From the NCBI GenBank assembly GCA_937967405.1, contig CALCJV010000031.1:22523-86522 (forward strand): 64,000 nt of DNA, in the 5' to 3' direction. Made by a program: the position numbers and the translations under genes. This DNA comes from an uncultured Chloroflexales bacterium (GTDB lineage: Bacteria > Chloroflexota > Chloroflexia > Chloroflexales > Chloroflexaceae). The notes beneath the pieces were generated by a model. The model did no database searches, was not told the DNA's origin, and saw only the letters and a program-made list of their open reading frames with translations. Shown in pieces: positions 44,055-53,886 of the stretch (position 1 is the first letter of the stretch; every line of letters starts with the position of its first letter).

Positions 44055-45887
44055 CTATGCTTTACGTACCTCTGGTTTGCCTTCGCCCAAGGTAAGAATT
44101 GCGGTGAAGGCTTCTTGCGGAATCTCAACACTGCCAACCATCTTCATGCGCTTTTTGCCCTCTTTCTGCTTCTCCAGCAGCTTGCGCTTGCGCGACACGT
44201 CGCCGCCGTAGCATTTGGCAAGCACATCCTTCCGCATTGCCCGAATCGTTTCGCGGGCAATGATCCGACTACCGACTGCCGCTTGAATCGGCACTTCAAA
44301 CATCTGGCGCGGGATCAGCTTGCGGAGCCGCTCGACGAGTTCGCGCCCCTGCCCATAGGCCATATCGCGGTGCACAATGGCCGAGAGGGCATCTACCGCT
44401 TGCCCATTAACGAGAATGTCGAGCTTGACCAGATCCGCTTCTTGGTAGCCGGCGAGGGTATAGTCCAGCGAGGCATAGCCCTGTGTGCGGCTCTTGAGTT
44501 GATCGTAGAAATCTATGACCATCTCGGCTAGTGGCATTCGATATTTGAGCAGGACTCGTTGCGAATCAAGATACTCCATGTGCTCGAACGAGCCGCGCTT
44601 GCTCGTGACTAACTCCATAATGGGCCCAATATAGCGTTTGGGAGCGATAATGTTGATCGAGACAATCGGCTCCTCAATCGCTGCAATTACGCCTGTGTCT
44701 GGCATTTCAGAGGGGTTGTCCACCTCAAGAATGTCGCCGTTGGTTTTGAGCACTTGATATTCGACACTCGGCGCGGTGATCAGCAGATCGAGCTTGTACT
44801 CGCGTTCGAGCCGTTCGCGCACAATCTCCATGTGCAGCAGCCCAAGAAAGCCGCAGCGAAAGCCAAAGCCGAGTGCGCTGCTGCTTTCGGGCACAAACGA
44901 TAGGGCTGCATCATTCATCTTGAGCTTTTCGAGGGCTTCGCGCAGATCACCGTAGGCGTTGCTATCAATGGGGAACAAACCTGCAAAGACCATCGGCTTG
45001 GCGGGCCGATAGCCGGGAAGCGGCGCGAATGCGGGATTGGCAGCAAGCGTGATCGTATCACCAACTTGACACTCATCTACCGACTTTAGTCCGGTAGCAA
45101 TATAGCCGACCTCGCCTGCCGCCAATTCGCCAAGTGGGGTCATCCCCGGACGAAATACGCCCAATTCAAGAATATCGGCATAGGCAGTCGTGCCGATAAA
45201 CTGTACGCGCTCATTGGTACGGAAGGAGCCGTCTACCACACGCACATAGGCAATCACGCCCTTATACGAGTCATAGTGGGCATCGAAGATCAGGGCCCGG
45301 GCCGCAGCGTCTGGCTTGCCGGTGGGGGCAGGGATGCGTTCCACGATGGCCTGTAGAATTGCCTCAATGCCAATCCCCTCTTTGGCCGAGGCAAGAATGA
45401 CATCGTTTTTATCTAGCCCCAGCACATCCTCGACTTCTTGGGCAACCTGTTCAGGGTTGGCACTGGGGAGATCAATCTTGTTAATCACGGGAATGATCGT
45501 CAAGTCGTTCTCTAGCGCGAGATAGACATTGGCCAAGGTTTGGGCCTCAATGCCTTGCGCGGCATCCACCACGAGCAGTGCCCCTTCGCACGCGGCGAGC
45601 GCACGGCTCACTTCATAGGTGAAGTCTACGTGGCCGGGACAGTCAATCAAATTCAGGATGTACGCTTGCCCATCTGCGCCGGTATAGTGCATCCGCACCG
45701 CTTTGGCTTTGATCGTGATCCCTTTTTCGCGTTCCAGATCCATCGCGTCAAGGAGCTGTTCACGGCGTTCGCGGGCAGTGATTGTGCCGGTTGCTTCAAG
45801 CAGCCGATCCGAGAGCGTAGTTTTGCCGTGATCAATATGGGCAATAATCGAGAAATTCCGCACGCAGGACTGGTCTTGCATAGTCAT
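44055..45887 (-). CDS. lepA: Elongation factor 4 (LepA), ribosome back-translocase GTPase
   Basis: 610 residues. G-domain motifs are complete: [14 protein letters not shown] (G1), [11 protein letters not shown] (G2), DCPGHVDF (G3), NKIDLPSA (G4) and SAKEGIG (G5). The LepA-specific C-terminal domain contains [22 protein letters not shown]. It binds stalled or late-assembly ribosomes and uses GTP. It is first in a four-gene operon with the lipoprotein PPIase, mazG and DUF951 genes, and is preceded by a good promoter at 45942-45970. Confidence 0.97.
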   Translation of the reverse strand: MTMQDQSCVRNFSIIAHIDHGKTTLSDRLLEATGTITARERREQLLDAMDLEREKGITIKAKAVRMHYTGADGQAYILNLIDCPGHVDFTYEVSRALAACEGALLVVDAAQGIEAQTLANVYLALENDLTIIPVINKIDLPSANPEQVAQEVEDVLGLDKNDVILASAKEGIGIEAILQAIVERIPAPTGKPDAAARALIFDAHYDSYKGVIAYVRVVDGSFRTNERVQFIGTTAYADILELGVFRPGMTPLGELAAGEVGYIATGLKSVDECQVGDTITLAANPAFAPLPGYRPAKPMVFAGLFPIDSNAYGDLREALEKLKMNDAALSFVPESSSALGFGFRCGFLGLLHMEIVRERLEREYKLDLLITAPSVEYQVLKTNGDILEVDNPSEMPDTGVIAAIEEPIVSINIIAPKRYIGPIMELVTSKRGSFEHMEYLDSQRVLLKYRMPLAEMVIDFYDQLKSRTQGYASLDYTLAGYQEADLVKLDILVNGQAVDALSAIVHRDMAYGQGRELVERLRKLIPRQMFEVPIQAAVGSRIIARETIRAMRKDVLAKCYGGDVSRKRKLLEKQKEGKKRMKMVGSVEIPQEAFTAILTLGEGKPEVRKA

Positions 45888-45941
45888 CCTGTTCCAGTTG
45901 CTGCGTTAGAACCCGCAGCAGATAGAATCATTCTGTGCAGT

Positions 45942-45970
45942 AGTATATCAGATGCATCTCACTGCCGCAA
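45942..45970 (-). promoter_or_regulatory. Promoter for the lepA operon
   Basis: The minus strand reads TTGCGG, 17 bases, TATACT, with TGA directly before the -10 (extended). Transcription would start near 45935. Confidence 0.55.
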
Positions 45971-46061
45971 TGAAGGGATGATTAGACCCTGCGTTGACAG
46001 GTGTTGGGAAACTCCCTAGACTACCAGTAGAAGAAATTTGGCGTGAGGGGGAAGGAGTATC

Positions 46062-47309
46062 TTGGGGCTACACTTTCCGAATCGCAATCAGATCGCGTTC
46101 GTTAATTTGCAGGGGCAACTCGGTGTGGTTGATCCGTATGGGACGCGGATGGTGGTGCTAAGTGCGGATATGCCTACGAGCTTCCACTTTCCGGCATGGT
46201 CACCGAATGGACAGCACCTTGCCTGCACCACCACCGATGCTCGTGGCGGTGCGCTGTTGGTCGCGGAAGCCTATGTTGCACCGGAGCGACCATTGTTTCG
46301 CACGCTCTATCGAGATGAAACTGAACGCCCGTTCTATTTATACTGGTCACCCGACAGTCAAGCGATCAGCTTTCTTGCGGCCCATCCAGCTGGGCTTGGG
46401 CTACATCTCGCCTATCCGGCTGATGCCGCTGCACCTGCGCCGCAGCTGCTCACGGTGGGGCAGCCTTGCTTCTGGCAATGGTCGCCGCAGGCTGAGCAAC
46501 TGCTTGTCCATACGGGGGCGGATGGAGTTGATGCCCGGCTGGAGTTTATCCCTGTTGGGCCAAGGCCGGGCAGGTCGCCACGAGTCATTGTGGAGGGGCA
46601 GCTGGGCATATTCCAAGCTCCCAGCATTGCTGCCAATGGGGACTACTGGGCGTATACTGTGCGCGATAGCCGCAAGAGCCGGATGGTGATCGGGTGCACG
46701 AGCCACCCCGAAAAGCTCACCTTGCCACATCAGGGCGGCGTTGCGCTAGCGTGGAGTCCAGTGCAGCCCTTGCTGGCCTACATCTGCCCGACGTTGCCGG
46801 CCCGCCACTTCTATGGGCCGCTGCACTTGCTAGATATACACACTGGTGATGTCCGCACCTTGACGCTCGCGGATGAGGTAGTGTTGGCGTTCTTCTGGTC
46901 GCCCAATGGTCGCTACATTGCCTATCTGCGCCTCGATCCGGCAACCTTTCGGCAGGTTGCCCCGCGCCCTCGAACGAATGGCGCATCCACCAATGGGCAT
47001 CATCCGCCGCCTGCCTCGCGCCGCGACGATCCCCTGCTCCAGCTGTGGGTGGTGGACGTTGCCACCCACGAACGCCAATTGCTGATCCGCTTCCAGCCCT
47101 CTGAGGAGTTTGTCGCGCAGTTTTTGCCCTTCTTCGATCAGTATGCCCTGAGCCATCGCCTGTGGTCGCCGGATAGCGATGCCCTTGTGCTGCCGGGCAG
47201 TCCGGCCGATGCGGCTGCTGATATGGTGCAGATTCTGGTGGTGCCCCTCGCAGGCGGCACGCCGCGCCCGATTGCGCGGGGGCGGGTCGCCTTCTGGAGT
47301 TGGCAGTAG
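46062..47309 (+). CDS. WD40/TolB-like beta-propeller protein
   Basis: 415 residues. Repeated blades carry the PD40 pattern with S/A-W-SPxG or SPDS: FPAWSPNGQHLACT, YLYWSPDSQAISFL, WQWSPQAEQLLVH, LAWSPVQPLLAYI, FFWSPNGRYIAYL and HRLWSPDSDALVL. These make about six to seven blades. No signal peptide is seen, so unlike TolB it should be cytoplasmic. The start is a TTG preceded by GAAGGAG at close spacing. It is divergent from lepA. Its binding partner is unknown. Confidence 0.8.
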   Translation: MGLHFPNRNQIAFVNLQGQLGVVDPYGTRMVVLSADMPTSFHFPAWSPNGQHLACTTTDARGGALLVAEAYVAPERPLFRTLYRDETERPFYLYWSPDSQAISFLAAHPAGLGLHLAYPADAAAPAPQLLTVGQPCFWQWSPQAEQLLVHTGADGVDARLEFIPVGPRPGRSPRVIVEGQLGIFQAPSIAANGDYWAYTVRDSRKSRMVIGCTSHPEKLTLPHQGGVALAWSPVQPLLAYICPTLPARHFYGPLHLLDIHTGDVRTLTLADEVVLAFFWSPNGRYIAYLRLDPATFRQVAPRPRTNGASTNGHHPPPASRRDDPLLQLWVVDVATHERQLLIRFQPSEEFVAQFLPFFDQYALSHRLWSPDSDALVLPGSPADAAADMVQILVVPLAGGTPRPIARGRVAFWSWQ

Positions 47310-47475
47310 GCGGCGGATGGGCAGGCTGTAGCGATCCTGCAACAATACTCCCCCAGTGTACGTCGTAGGCGTAGATCACGCGCTGGCAAGGTGAGTATCC
47401 GTGTGCCCCACGTGCCTAGGCGCAGACGTAGCGACACCTAGCCAAATGGCGTGTGGGGCCTGTATCAACACGGGG

Positions 47476-47481
47476 TATAAT
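47476..47481 (+). promoter_or_regulatory. -10 element for the inositol-phosphate synthase gene
   Basis: TATAAT about 90 bases upstream of the GTG start; no clear -35. Transcription would start near 47488. Confidence 0.4.
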
Positions 47482-47496
47482 ACGATAAGTTTTGGA

Positions 47497-47516
47497 GTTG
47501 CGCCACTCCGCGCAAC
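47497..47516 (+). promoter_or_regulatory. Hairpin in the inositol-phosphate synthase leader
   Basis: GTTGCGC and GCGCAAC form a perfect 7-bp stem with a 6-base loop, just inside the predicted transcript and 52 bases before the start. Confidence 0.35.
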
Positions 47517-47568
47517 CCGTGCGAATTCCCAACACTAGAGATTTCAGCATTGAAAGGACAGCAGATCG

Positions 47569-48651
47569 GTGAGTAGAAAAATTCGTGTTGCGATCATTGG
47601 GGTGGGCAACTGCGCCTCATCGCTGGTACAAGGTGTACAGTATTATCGCCATACCAGCGATGAAACGGACGTGCCCGGCTTGATGCACGTCAATTTGGGG
47701 GGCTACCGCATCCGCGATATTGAGTTCTCGGCGGCGTTTGATGTAGTGCAGAGTAAAGTGGGCACAGATCTCTCGGTGGCGATTTTTGCCGAGCCAAACA
47801 ATACCTACAAATTTACCGATGTGCCTCACCTGAATGTGCCCGTGCAGCGGGGGCCCACGCTCGATGGACTCGGCAAGTATGTCCGCCCTTTGATTGACGA
47901 ATCGCCGCGTGAAGTGGATAATGTAGCCGCAATCCTGCGCGAGACGCGCACCGATGTCGTTGTGTCGTACCTGCCGGTGGGGAGCGAGGAAGCTACCCTG
48001 TGGTATGCCGAGCAGGTGCTTGAGGCCGGTTGTGCCTTGATCAATTGCGTGCCGGTCTTTCTGGCGAGTAAAGCGGAGTGGCGCAACCGCTTTGCGGCGA
48101 AAGGCTTACCGTTGATTGGCGATGACATCAAGAGTCAAGTTGGCGCAACGATTACCCACCGCGTGCTGACTCGCCTGTTTGAAGAGCGCGGCGTGCGCCT
48201 TGATCGTACCTATCAACTCAACTTTGGCGGCAACACCGATTTCCTGAATATGCTTGATCGGGATCGGCTAGAGAGCAAAAAGATCAGTAAAACCAATGCC
48301 GTGACGAGCCAGCTGGGCACGCACCTGCCGCCAAGCAATGTGCACGTGGGTCCGAGTGATTATGTGCCATGGCTGGGAGATCGCAAGTGGGCCTATATTC
48401 GGATGGAAGGAACCACCTTTGGCGATGTGCCCTTGAATCTGGAACTCAAGCTGGAAGTGTGGGATTCACCCAACTCGGCGGGGGTCGTGATTGATGCAAT
48501 TCGCTGTGCCCGCATTGGGCTAGATCGCAAGCTGGGTGGTGCGCTGTATGCGCCGAGTGCCTACTTTATGAAAACACCACCGCGCCAATATACCGACCAT
48601 GAAGCCTTCCAAATGACGGAGGATTTCATCGCGGGCAAGATTGCCCGCTAG
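47569..48651 (+). CDS. Inositol-3-phosphate synthase
   Basis: 360 residues of the prokaryotic type, shorter than the eukaryotic enzyme. The NAD-binding motif is [16 protein letters not shown]; family segments include [10 protein letters not shown]-like [40 protein letters not shown] and [18 protein letters not shown]. It converts glucose 6-phosphate to 1D-myo-inositol 3-phosphate. Inositol can feed inositol phospholipids or soluble inositol compounds. The start is a GTG with AAAGGA about 11 bases upstream. A membrane glycosyltransferase follows on the same strand 46 bases later. Confidence 0.93.
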   Translation: MSRKIRVAIIGVGNCASSLVQGVQYYRHTSDETDVPGLMHVNLGGYRIRDIEFSAAFDVVQSKVGTDLSVAIFAEPNNTYKFTDVPHLNVPVQRGPTLDGLGKYVRPLIDESPREVDNVAAILRETRTDVVVSYLPVGSEEATLWYAEQVLEAGCALINCVPVFLASKAEWRNRFAAKGLPLIGDDIKSQVGATITHRVLTRLFEERGVRLDRTYQLNFGGNTDFLNMLDRDRLESKKISKTNAVTSQLGTHLPPSNVHVGPSDYVPWLGDRKWAYIRMEGTTFGDVPLNLELKLEVWDSPNSAGVVIDAIRCARIGLDRKLGGALYAPSAYFMKTPPRQYTDHEAFQMTEDFIAGKIAR

Positions 48652-48697
48652 CCATACGGTTACGGGGTAGGCGGCGCGGCACACAACGAGGAACCGC

Positions 48698-49759
48698 ATG
48701 AAGCTGGTGATCCAGATCCCCGTGTTGAATGAGCGTGAGACGATTGCGGCGGTGTTGGATGATCTGCCGCGCAGCATTCCCGGCATCAGCGAGATTTGCA
48801 TCCTCATCATTGATGATGGCTGCACCGATGATACGATCCGCATCGCCCTGAAACACGGTGCGGATCACATCGTTAAGCATACCAGCAACAAAGGCTTGGC
48901 GGCCGCGTATCAGACGGGAATAGATACGGCACTGAAGCTGGGCGCAGATATTATTGTCAATACGGATGGCGATCACCAGTATCCGGGGGGTGAAATCCCG
49001 CGCCTTATCGAGCCGATCTTGCAGGGCAAAGCCGATGTGGTGATTGGTGATAGGCAGGTGCAGCAGCTTGAACACTTCTCGCCGCTAAAGAAGTGGCTCC
49101 AACATCTGGGTAGCTCCGTGGTGCGATGGGCCTCCGATACAGATGTGCCCGACACGGTGAGTGGCTTTCGCGCACTCTCGCGGGAAGCAGCATTGCGAAC
49201 GTTTGTAACCACCGATTTCTCCTACACGGTCGAGAGTCTGATCCAAGCGGGCAAACGCCGCCTAACAGTCGCTACCGTGCCGATCCGCACCAATTGTGTA
49301 GATCGGCCCTCCAAGCTGCATCGCGGCAACTGGAACTTTGTCAAACGCCAAGCGGCAACGATTGTACGCACCTATGCTACCTACGAGCCGCTCAAAACCT
49401 TCAGCTACATCAGTGGCTTCTTCCTGCTGCTAGCAACCCTGCTGCTGGGGCGGGCGGCCTATGTGTTTATCGGGCGGCGGCTGGATTTGGTGAGTGCCTC
49501 GAATGATCAATCGCTCATGATCGGGGGGGCCCTGCTGATTATGGCCTTTATCGCCTTCTTGATCGGGTTGCTTGCGGATCGGGTGCGGAGTGGGCAGCGC
49601 GTGAGTGAGGAGGTGCTGTACCGCGTGCGGGCCATGCAGGTTGAGCAGGAGGCGTGGCAACGGGCCTTGCGGCGCGAATTGGATGAGCTGGAAGCTCGCC
49701 AGAGCCACCTCGAGCACCGTCTATCAGCAGATGCCGTGCCGCTCAAGCGCGATGGGTAG
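48698..49759 (+). CDS. Family 2 glycosyltransferase with C-terminal membrane helices
   Basis: 353 residues. The GT-A domain (1-225) has VIQIPVLNERETIAAVL, ILIIDDGCTDDT, the DxD region NTDGDHQYPGGEI and SGFRALSREAAL. Two membrane helices follow (FSYISGFFLLLATLLLGRAAYVF and MIGGALLIMAFIAFLIGLLA). The last 50 residues are a coiled coil (MQVEQEAWQRALRRELDELEARQSHLEHRL). This architecture matches polyprenyl-phosphate glycosyltransferases. It has GAGGAA before the ATG and lies directly after the inositol-phosphate synthase gene, so an inositol- or lipid-linked acceptor is possible. Confidence 0.88.
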   Translation: MKLVIQIPVLNERETIAAVLDDLPRSIPGISEICILIIDDGCTDDTIRIALKHGADHIVKHTSNKGLAAAYQTGIDTALKLGADIIVNTDGDHQYPGGEIPRLIEPILQGKADVVIGDRQVQQLEHFSPLKKWLQHLGSSVVRWASDTDVPDTVSGFRALSREAALRTFVTTDFSYTVESLIQAGKRRLTVATVPIRTNCVDRPSKLHRGNWNFVKRQAATIVRTYATYEPLKTFSYISGFFLLLATLLLGRAAYVFIGRRLDLVSASNDQSLMIGGALLIMAFIAFLIGLLADRVRSGQRVSEEVLYRVRAMQVEQEAWQRALRRELDELEARQSHLEHRLSADAVPLKRDG

Positions 49760-49838
49760 GTCAATAAATCGGTGAACATCGCGCCTATTGGTGGAAGCCC
49801 AAACCGAACCTCGGTGACTATACCCTTGCGTGAATGGT

Positions 49839-50351
49839 CTAGGCACTTAATTCCAACTTCCGATAGAATGATGGGTGCGGTTCGGGACGCACGGGGCGGA
49901 TAACCGAGAACACCTGCGGCATTGCAGGCGCACTGGAGCAGGTCATCTGCACCACGTGCTCCTGAGGGTGTGGTGCGGCACGTTCTGAGGGTGCGGTTGT
50001 ATCGTCGGGAACAACCTGCACAAAGCCAATGCTTTGAAAGAAAGGCACAGCAGCTGCGGGAACATTGGTCACGATAAGCGGGCGGATTGGTTGCAACTCG
50101 GCGAAGGTGTGTACAAGACTCGTGCCGATGCCATTGCCACGCCACTTAGGGGCAACCCAGAGATTCTCGATGTAGGTGCTAAAATATTCGAGGAAGCCAA
50201 TGATTTGTTGATCATACTCCGCGATGATAGTCAAGCCGCCCAGCCACATTCTATCTTCGTTATGCACCAGATGCATATTCCACTGTTCCATCAGCTTATA
50301 TTCATCGTAGCGTAGTTTACGAATACGAAATCTTGTGACCAGAGCATCCAT
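49839..50351 (-). CDS. GNAT acetyltransferase
   Basis: About 170 residues from the ATG at 50351; AAGGAACAAGG just upstream supports this over the GTG at 50378. The acetyl-CoA-binding motif is IENLWVAPKWRGNGIGTSLVHTFAE (RGxGxG), followed by AVPFFQSIGFVQV. The C-terminal 50 residues are a low-similarity extension. The substrate is unknown. It stands alone, converging with the glycosyltransferase gene. Its upstream region is the AT-rich spacer at 50.4-50.9 kb. Confidence 0.82.
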   Translation of the reverse strand: MDALVTRFRIRKLRYDEYKLMEQWNMHLVHNEDRMWLGGLTIIAEYDQQIIGFLEYFSTYIENLWVAPKWRGNGIGTSLVHTFAELQPIRPLIVTNVPAAAVPFFQSIGFVQVVPDDTTAPSERAAPHPQEHVVQMTCSSAPAMPQVFSVIRPVRPEPHPSFYRKLELSA

Positions 50352-50908
50352 CCTTGTTCCTTGTTCTGTGCTAAACACCTATTATTTTGAATATCAATCA
50401 CCATTTTTTACTGGTTCTTATGAACCAAACCAATCCCAAAATACGTAAAACGCAGTTGAGCCTTTGGAATAAACACTCCTCAAACAGCATGGGCTTGATC
50501 CATCCTGAGTGAACGGAGCAAGTGTACTAGTATGGGTAGTATTGGATCGGGCAAAAAATTGGGCCTTAGTCATTGGCAAGCAGGCACAGCTTGATAGACC
50601 TACTTATAGTTGCCAACAGAGCGGTTGTTTCTCATTCATTTCGGTTCCCCATAGTGATGCGGCACTACGAGGAACGGAACTATAACAATAGATATTAGAT
50701 ATATAAGTTATATAATAACTCTAGCATTGTCAGTATAGCCTGAATCTGGAATATATGTCAAGTTTCTTAATGCAAGGAATGGAATAGTTTTCCTCAAGAA
50801 GTGGTATAGGATTCTTGAACATTGGAGATGTCAAGCACATAGCGGGATCAGTTGTTCACCGTCGCTGGGTGCTGTTCAGGCTGATTGTCAGCTCAGCGGT
50901 ATTGTGCG
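50352..50908. other. AT-rich intergenic region
   Basis: 557 bases without a credible gene. Much of it is clearly A+T-rich compared with the rest of the window, most strongly around 50680-50800 (runs such as TAGATATTAGATATATAAG). A short perfect palindrome, AGTTAT-ATA-ATAACT, sits at 50706-50720. I found no DnaA-box cluster, tRNA or transposon end. It may be a decayed insertion, a protein-binding or silenced region, or simply the control region of the GNAT gene. Confidence 0.5.
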
Positions 50909-51544
50909 TTAGGGCAGGGCAAACAGGCGGAACACGAGCACCACACTTGTTGTAGCGAGGACAAAGCCGGCGAGGACTTGCAAGGCCGTGTGATTGCCGG
51001 TACGTACCCGTGCCCAGCCCACCGAGAGCGCAGCCAGCCACGCCAGCACCCCGAAGGCGGGGGTGTAGAGCAGGGCGAGCGTGGCAAATGAGGCGGCACT
51101 GGAACCATGGACGCTGATCTTCCAGAACATGTTGACCAGCGCGGCGATCAGGGTGACGGTGGCTCCGCTGGCCAGCAATGCCAGAAATGCAGGCGGTGCG
51201 TTGAGGAGCCACAGCACGCCTGTACCGACCAGTAGCGTGGCAAGGCTAAAGGCATACAGCTCGTAGCGTTGGGTGCGGTTGGAAACATCCTCATCGCTGT
51301 ATGCGCCCTGCCGCAATCGCCACACAAAGAAGAGTGTAGGTGGGAGGATCATGACCAGAATGCTCAATGTGGCCCATGCCAGCCCAGTTAGCCATGCATC
51401 CGTGCCCGCTAGCCCAATGAGGAAGAAGCTGGCTATGCCAAGCAGCATTGGGTGAAAGAGCCGCGAGAGAAACCGCGCAATGGCATACTCGCGGCTTGTA
51501 TCTTGCGCTAGTGCGTGCGCTGTTGCTTCGGTTACATCACGCAT
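50909..51544 (-). CDS. PAP2-like membrane protein
   Basis: 211 residues with five to six hydrophobic helices (for example HPMLLGIASFFLIGLAG and LTGLAWATLSILVMILPPTLFFVW). The C-terminal part resembles the PAP2/phosphatidic acid phosphatase core: KISVHGSSAASFATLAL in the place of motif 2 (SGH) and VGWARVRTGNHTALQVLAGF in the place of motif 3 (SRxxxxxHxxxD). The histidine is kept, but the Asp three residues on is Leu or Gln. It is probably a divergent lipid phosphatase or a prenyl-phosphate-binding relative. It lies next to the PlsC-like gene, which fits lipid metabolism. Confidence 0.7.
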   Translation of the reverse strand: MRDVTEATAHALAQDTSREYAIARFLSRLFHPMLLGIASFFLIGLAGTDAWLTGLAWATLSILVMILPPTLFFVWRLRQGAYSDEDVSNRTQRYELYAFSLATLLVGTGVLWLLNAPPAFLALLASGATVTLIAALVNMFWKISVHGSSAASFATLALLYTPAFGVLAWLAALSVGWARVRTGNHTALQVLAGFVLATTSVVLVFRLFALP

Positions 51545-51595
51545 GCTGGTGCCCTTTCGCGTGTTGGCAGAGCGAGTCCGCTCCGCCGGTTCCGG

Positions 51596-52891
51596 CTAAA
51601 AGATAGATACCCGTGCCGCAACGCGCTGATCCAATTCGTGCTGGATCAGCTGGCGGACTTGCTCACACAGCATTAACACGATCAACGGATCATCCGCTGC
51701 CGCCGCCCCATACTGGGCCGTCTCGATGGGGGGCAGAAAGCTGATGTGCCAGCGTGTCGGCAGGGGGATGGCTCCGATGATGCCGAGCCATGGAAAGAAT
51801 GGCGTAACCGGAAAAAACGGTGCGCCAATCAGCCGGGCGATGGGGGTGAGATCACCAATTAAGGGGTAGATCTCCTCTGCCCCAACGACGGCGACGGGAA
51901 TGATCGGTGCGCCGGTTTGCAGGGCATTCCGCACGAAGCCGCACCGCCCAAAGCGAGCGAGCCGATAGCGGTGGCTGAAGGGCTTGCCGATGCCTTTTGC
52001 GCCTTCGGGAAAGATACAGATCAGTTCATCTTCTTCGAGCAGGCGCACCGCATTGGCAGGGAGCGCGGCAACTTGCCCTAGGGCGGTGAAGAGCGGGGCA
52101 ATGATCGGAACGTGGCAAAACCAATCCAGATATAGGCTGCGGACGAGCCGCTGCGCCGGATGATCCTCATACACCGCTGCGGTAATCATGGTTGCATCCC
52201 ACGGCAAAACCCCGCTATGGTTGGCGAGCAGCATTGCCCGCCCGTGTGAGGGGATGTGATCCAGTCCACTGGTGGTAATGCGCCACCACCGCCGATAGAG
52301 GAACTGCAACAGGGGGCGCATTAAGTCAATCACATCTTGATCGGTTCCATACGGATCGGTGCGATAGTTCCCCGTGATCCGTTTCTCAAGGAAGTCGAGC
52401 AGGGCCCGGAGCTGGTAGTGGAGCAGTTCACCCAATTCGCCCCATAGTTCGGGCTGCACCAGATCGCTCGCACCGTGTCCAGTTTGGTGCAACAGGGCGA
52501 GCATCTGCGGGCTACGTGGCGGGGGCAGGCGATGCAGGGCGATGCGTAGCCCGCGCACAAGATCAAGCATACCCTGATCGGTGCTGATCTGATTCTGGAT
52601 TGTTGCCCGTACTGGCGGTGGCAGTTCTGGTGCGCTAGGCAATCTGGTGATCTGGGTGGGGTTCGGCACGTCCAGCGGCTGCGGTGCGGGTGGCACAAGC
52701 GGTGCAGGCACTGGGTCTAGCGGGTGCTCGGTTGGCGGGCGGCGGTTCAGAGCGGTGTGCATCCGGCAGTAGTCGCTATCGGGTAGGGCTTGGTTGCGGC
52801 ACTGGCTCCCCTTGCGGGTTATTGCGGCACATTGGCGCGGCTCAGTCGGCTCACTTGGCTGAGTCGGTTCGGTCGGTTCAATCACGGGCAC
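51596..52891 (-). CDS. PlsC-like acyltransferase with N-terminal Cys/His motif
   Basis: 431 residues. The acyltransferase core (about 195-420) has LLANHSGVLPWDATMI (HxxxxD), the phosphate-binding FPEGAKGIGKPF and PIIPVAVVG. It esterifies glycerol-phosphate or a related acceptor at the membrane. Residues 20-48 hold a compact motif C-x9-C-x10-C-x2-H (QCAAITRKGSQC ... YCRMH), similar to the DUF5763-type mini zinc domains, joined by a Pro-rich linker (70-95). Repeated TEPTQPSEPTEP residues precede it. The GTG start overlaps the epimerase stop. The joined Cys/His motif is unusual for a PlsC-type enzyme. Confidence 0.82.
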   Translation of the reverse strand: MPVIEPTEPTQPSEPTEPRQCAAITRKGSQCRNQALPDSDYCRMHTALNRRPPTEHPLDPVPAPLVPPAPQPLDVPNPTQITRLPSAPELPPPVRATIQNQISTDQGMLDLVRGLRIALHRLPPPRSPQMLALLHQTGHGASDLVQPELWGELGELLHYQLRALLDFLEKRITGNYRTDPYGTDQDVIDLMRPLLQFLYRRWWRITTSGLDHIPSHGRAMLLANHSGVLPWDATMITAAVYEDHPAQRLVRSLYLDWFCHVPIIAPLFTALGQVAALPANAVRLLEEDELICIFPEGAKGIGKPFSHRYRLARFGRCGFVRNALQTGAPIIPVAVVGAEEIYPLIGDLTPIARLIGAPFFPVTPFFPWLGIIGAIPLPTRWHISFLPPIETAQYGAAAADDPLIVLMLCEQVRQLIQHELDQRVAARVSIF

Positions 52892-53879
52892 GTTCTCCAG
52901 AGGGTGCTTCGCGCAGCGGCAGGGCGTGGGGCGTAGTGGCCCGTGCGGGGGTGTGTAGCGTTGCTAGCCCACGCAGCAGATCGTAGGCATTGTGGCGTGG
53001 CTGCCACTGCAAGGTGGCGATGGTTTGGCGCAGATCGGCAACGCAGGGATAGACGAGAAACTCCAGATCGGCAAACCAGCCGGTGAGCTGCTTGCGTAGT
53101 CCCAACGCACCCGCGAGCGCAAACGGCACGGGCAACACGCCACGCGGCTGCCGGCCCGTCAAGCGAATGGCCTGATCCAGTGGGATTGGGTCAAGGGCGG
53201 CCAGATTGAAGCAGCCGCACGCATCGCCGAGTGCGGCGAGCACTACCGCATCGGCGGCATCATCGGGGTGCAGCACTTGGATGCGGGGCGTGTAGCCGAT
53301 TAGCATCGGCGGGTTGCGCTGGGTCAGGTATGCGGTCAAGGGCGACCACGCCTGATCGCCGACGATGCTGGCGCAGCGCAGAATGACCACTTCCGTATGC
53401 GGGTGGCTCTGAGCGAAAATCTGGGTCAAGGTGTCAAGTTCGCAGTAGTCGCGCAGCAGCCCCGACTTGCGGGCTTTCTGCACGGGGGTGTCGGTCGTGA
53501 TGAAGGCGGCATGATTGGCGCGTGCGCCATAGACGAGCGTGCTGCTCCGCACAATCACGCGGCGCACACTGGCGGCGGCACACGCCCCCAGCAGCGTGAG
53601 CGTGCCCATAACGTTGTGCTGCAACGCGGCTTCACGGTTGGGAGCGGGGGCATCTTCACCAATCACGTCAAGGTGGATCAGCGTATCCACCTGCTCAGCG
53701 CGGAGCCACGCTACAAGCTGTTGGGCGGCAGCGGTGCTGACCAGCATATCGCCGTGTGTGAATTCGAGCGGGATCGTGCTAGCCCGTTGAATCAAGCGCA
53801 CCTGTGGGTGCTGGCAGAGCCGCTGGGCCACGCGGTAGCCTAATTGAGTTGTACTACCATTTAAGAAGAGTGTTCTCAC
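52878..53879 (-). CDS. NAD-dependent epimerase/dehydratase-like SDR
   Basis: 333 residues from a GTG at 53879 (VRTLFLNGSTTQLGYRVAQRL). The track ORF begins at 53936, inside the Doc-like gene, and is unlikely to be used. The Rossmann motif is relaxed (NGSTTQLG for GxxGxxG), followed by LIHLDVIGEDAPAPNREAALQHNVMGTLTLLGACAAASVRRVIVRSS and the atypical-SDR C-terminus. The YxxxK site is not clear. It overlaps the PlsC-like gene by 14 bases, so the two are coupled. In several actinobacterial and Chloroflexi genomes such SDR-PlsC neighbours act on lipids; that is context only. Confidence 0.75.
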   Translation of the reverse strand: MRTLFLNGSTTQLGYRVAQRLCQHPQVRLIQRASTIPLEFTHGDMLVSTAAAQQLVAWLRAEQVDTLIHLDVIGEDAPAPNREAALQHNVMGTLTLLGACAAASVRRVIVRSSTLVYGARANHAAFITTDTPVQKARKSGLLRDYCELDTLTQIFAQSHPHTEVVILRCASIVGDQAWSPLTAYLTQRNPPMLIGYTPRIQVLHPDDAADAVVLAALGDACGCFNLAALDPIPLDQAIRLTGRQPRGVLPVPFALAGALGLRKQLTGWFADLEFLVYPCVADLRQTIATLQWQPRHNAYDLLRGLATLHTPARATTPHALPLREAPSGERARD

Positions 53880-53886
53880 GCCGTGT

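Noticed and set aside
50600-50830. Replication origin in the AT-rich spacer
   Set aside because: No DnaA-box cluster and no dnaA, dnaN or gyrase gene nearby.
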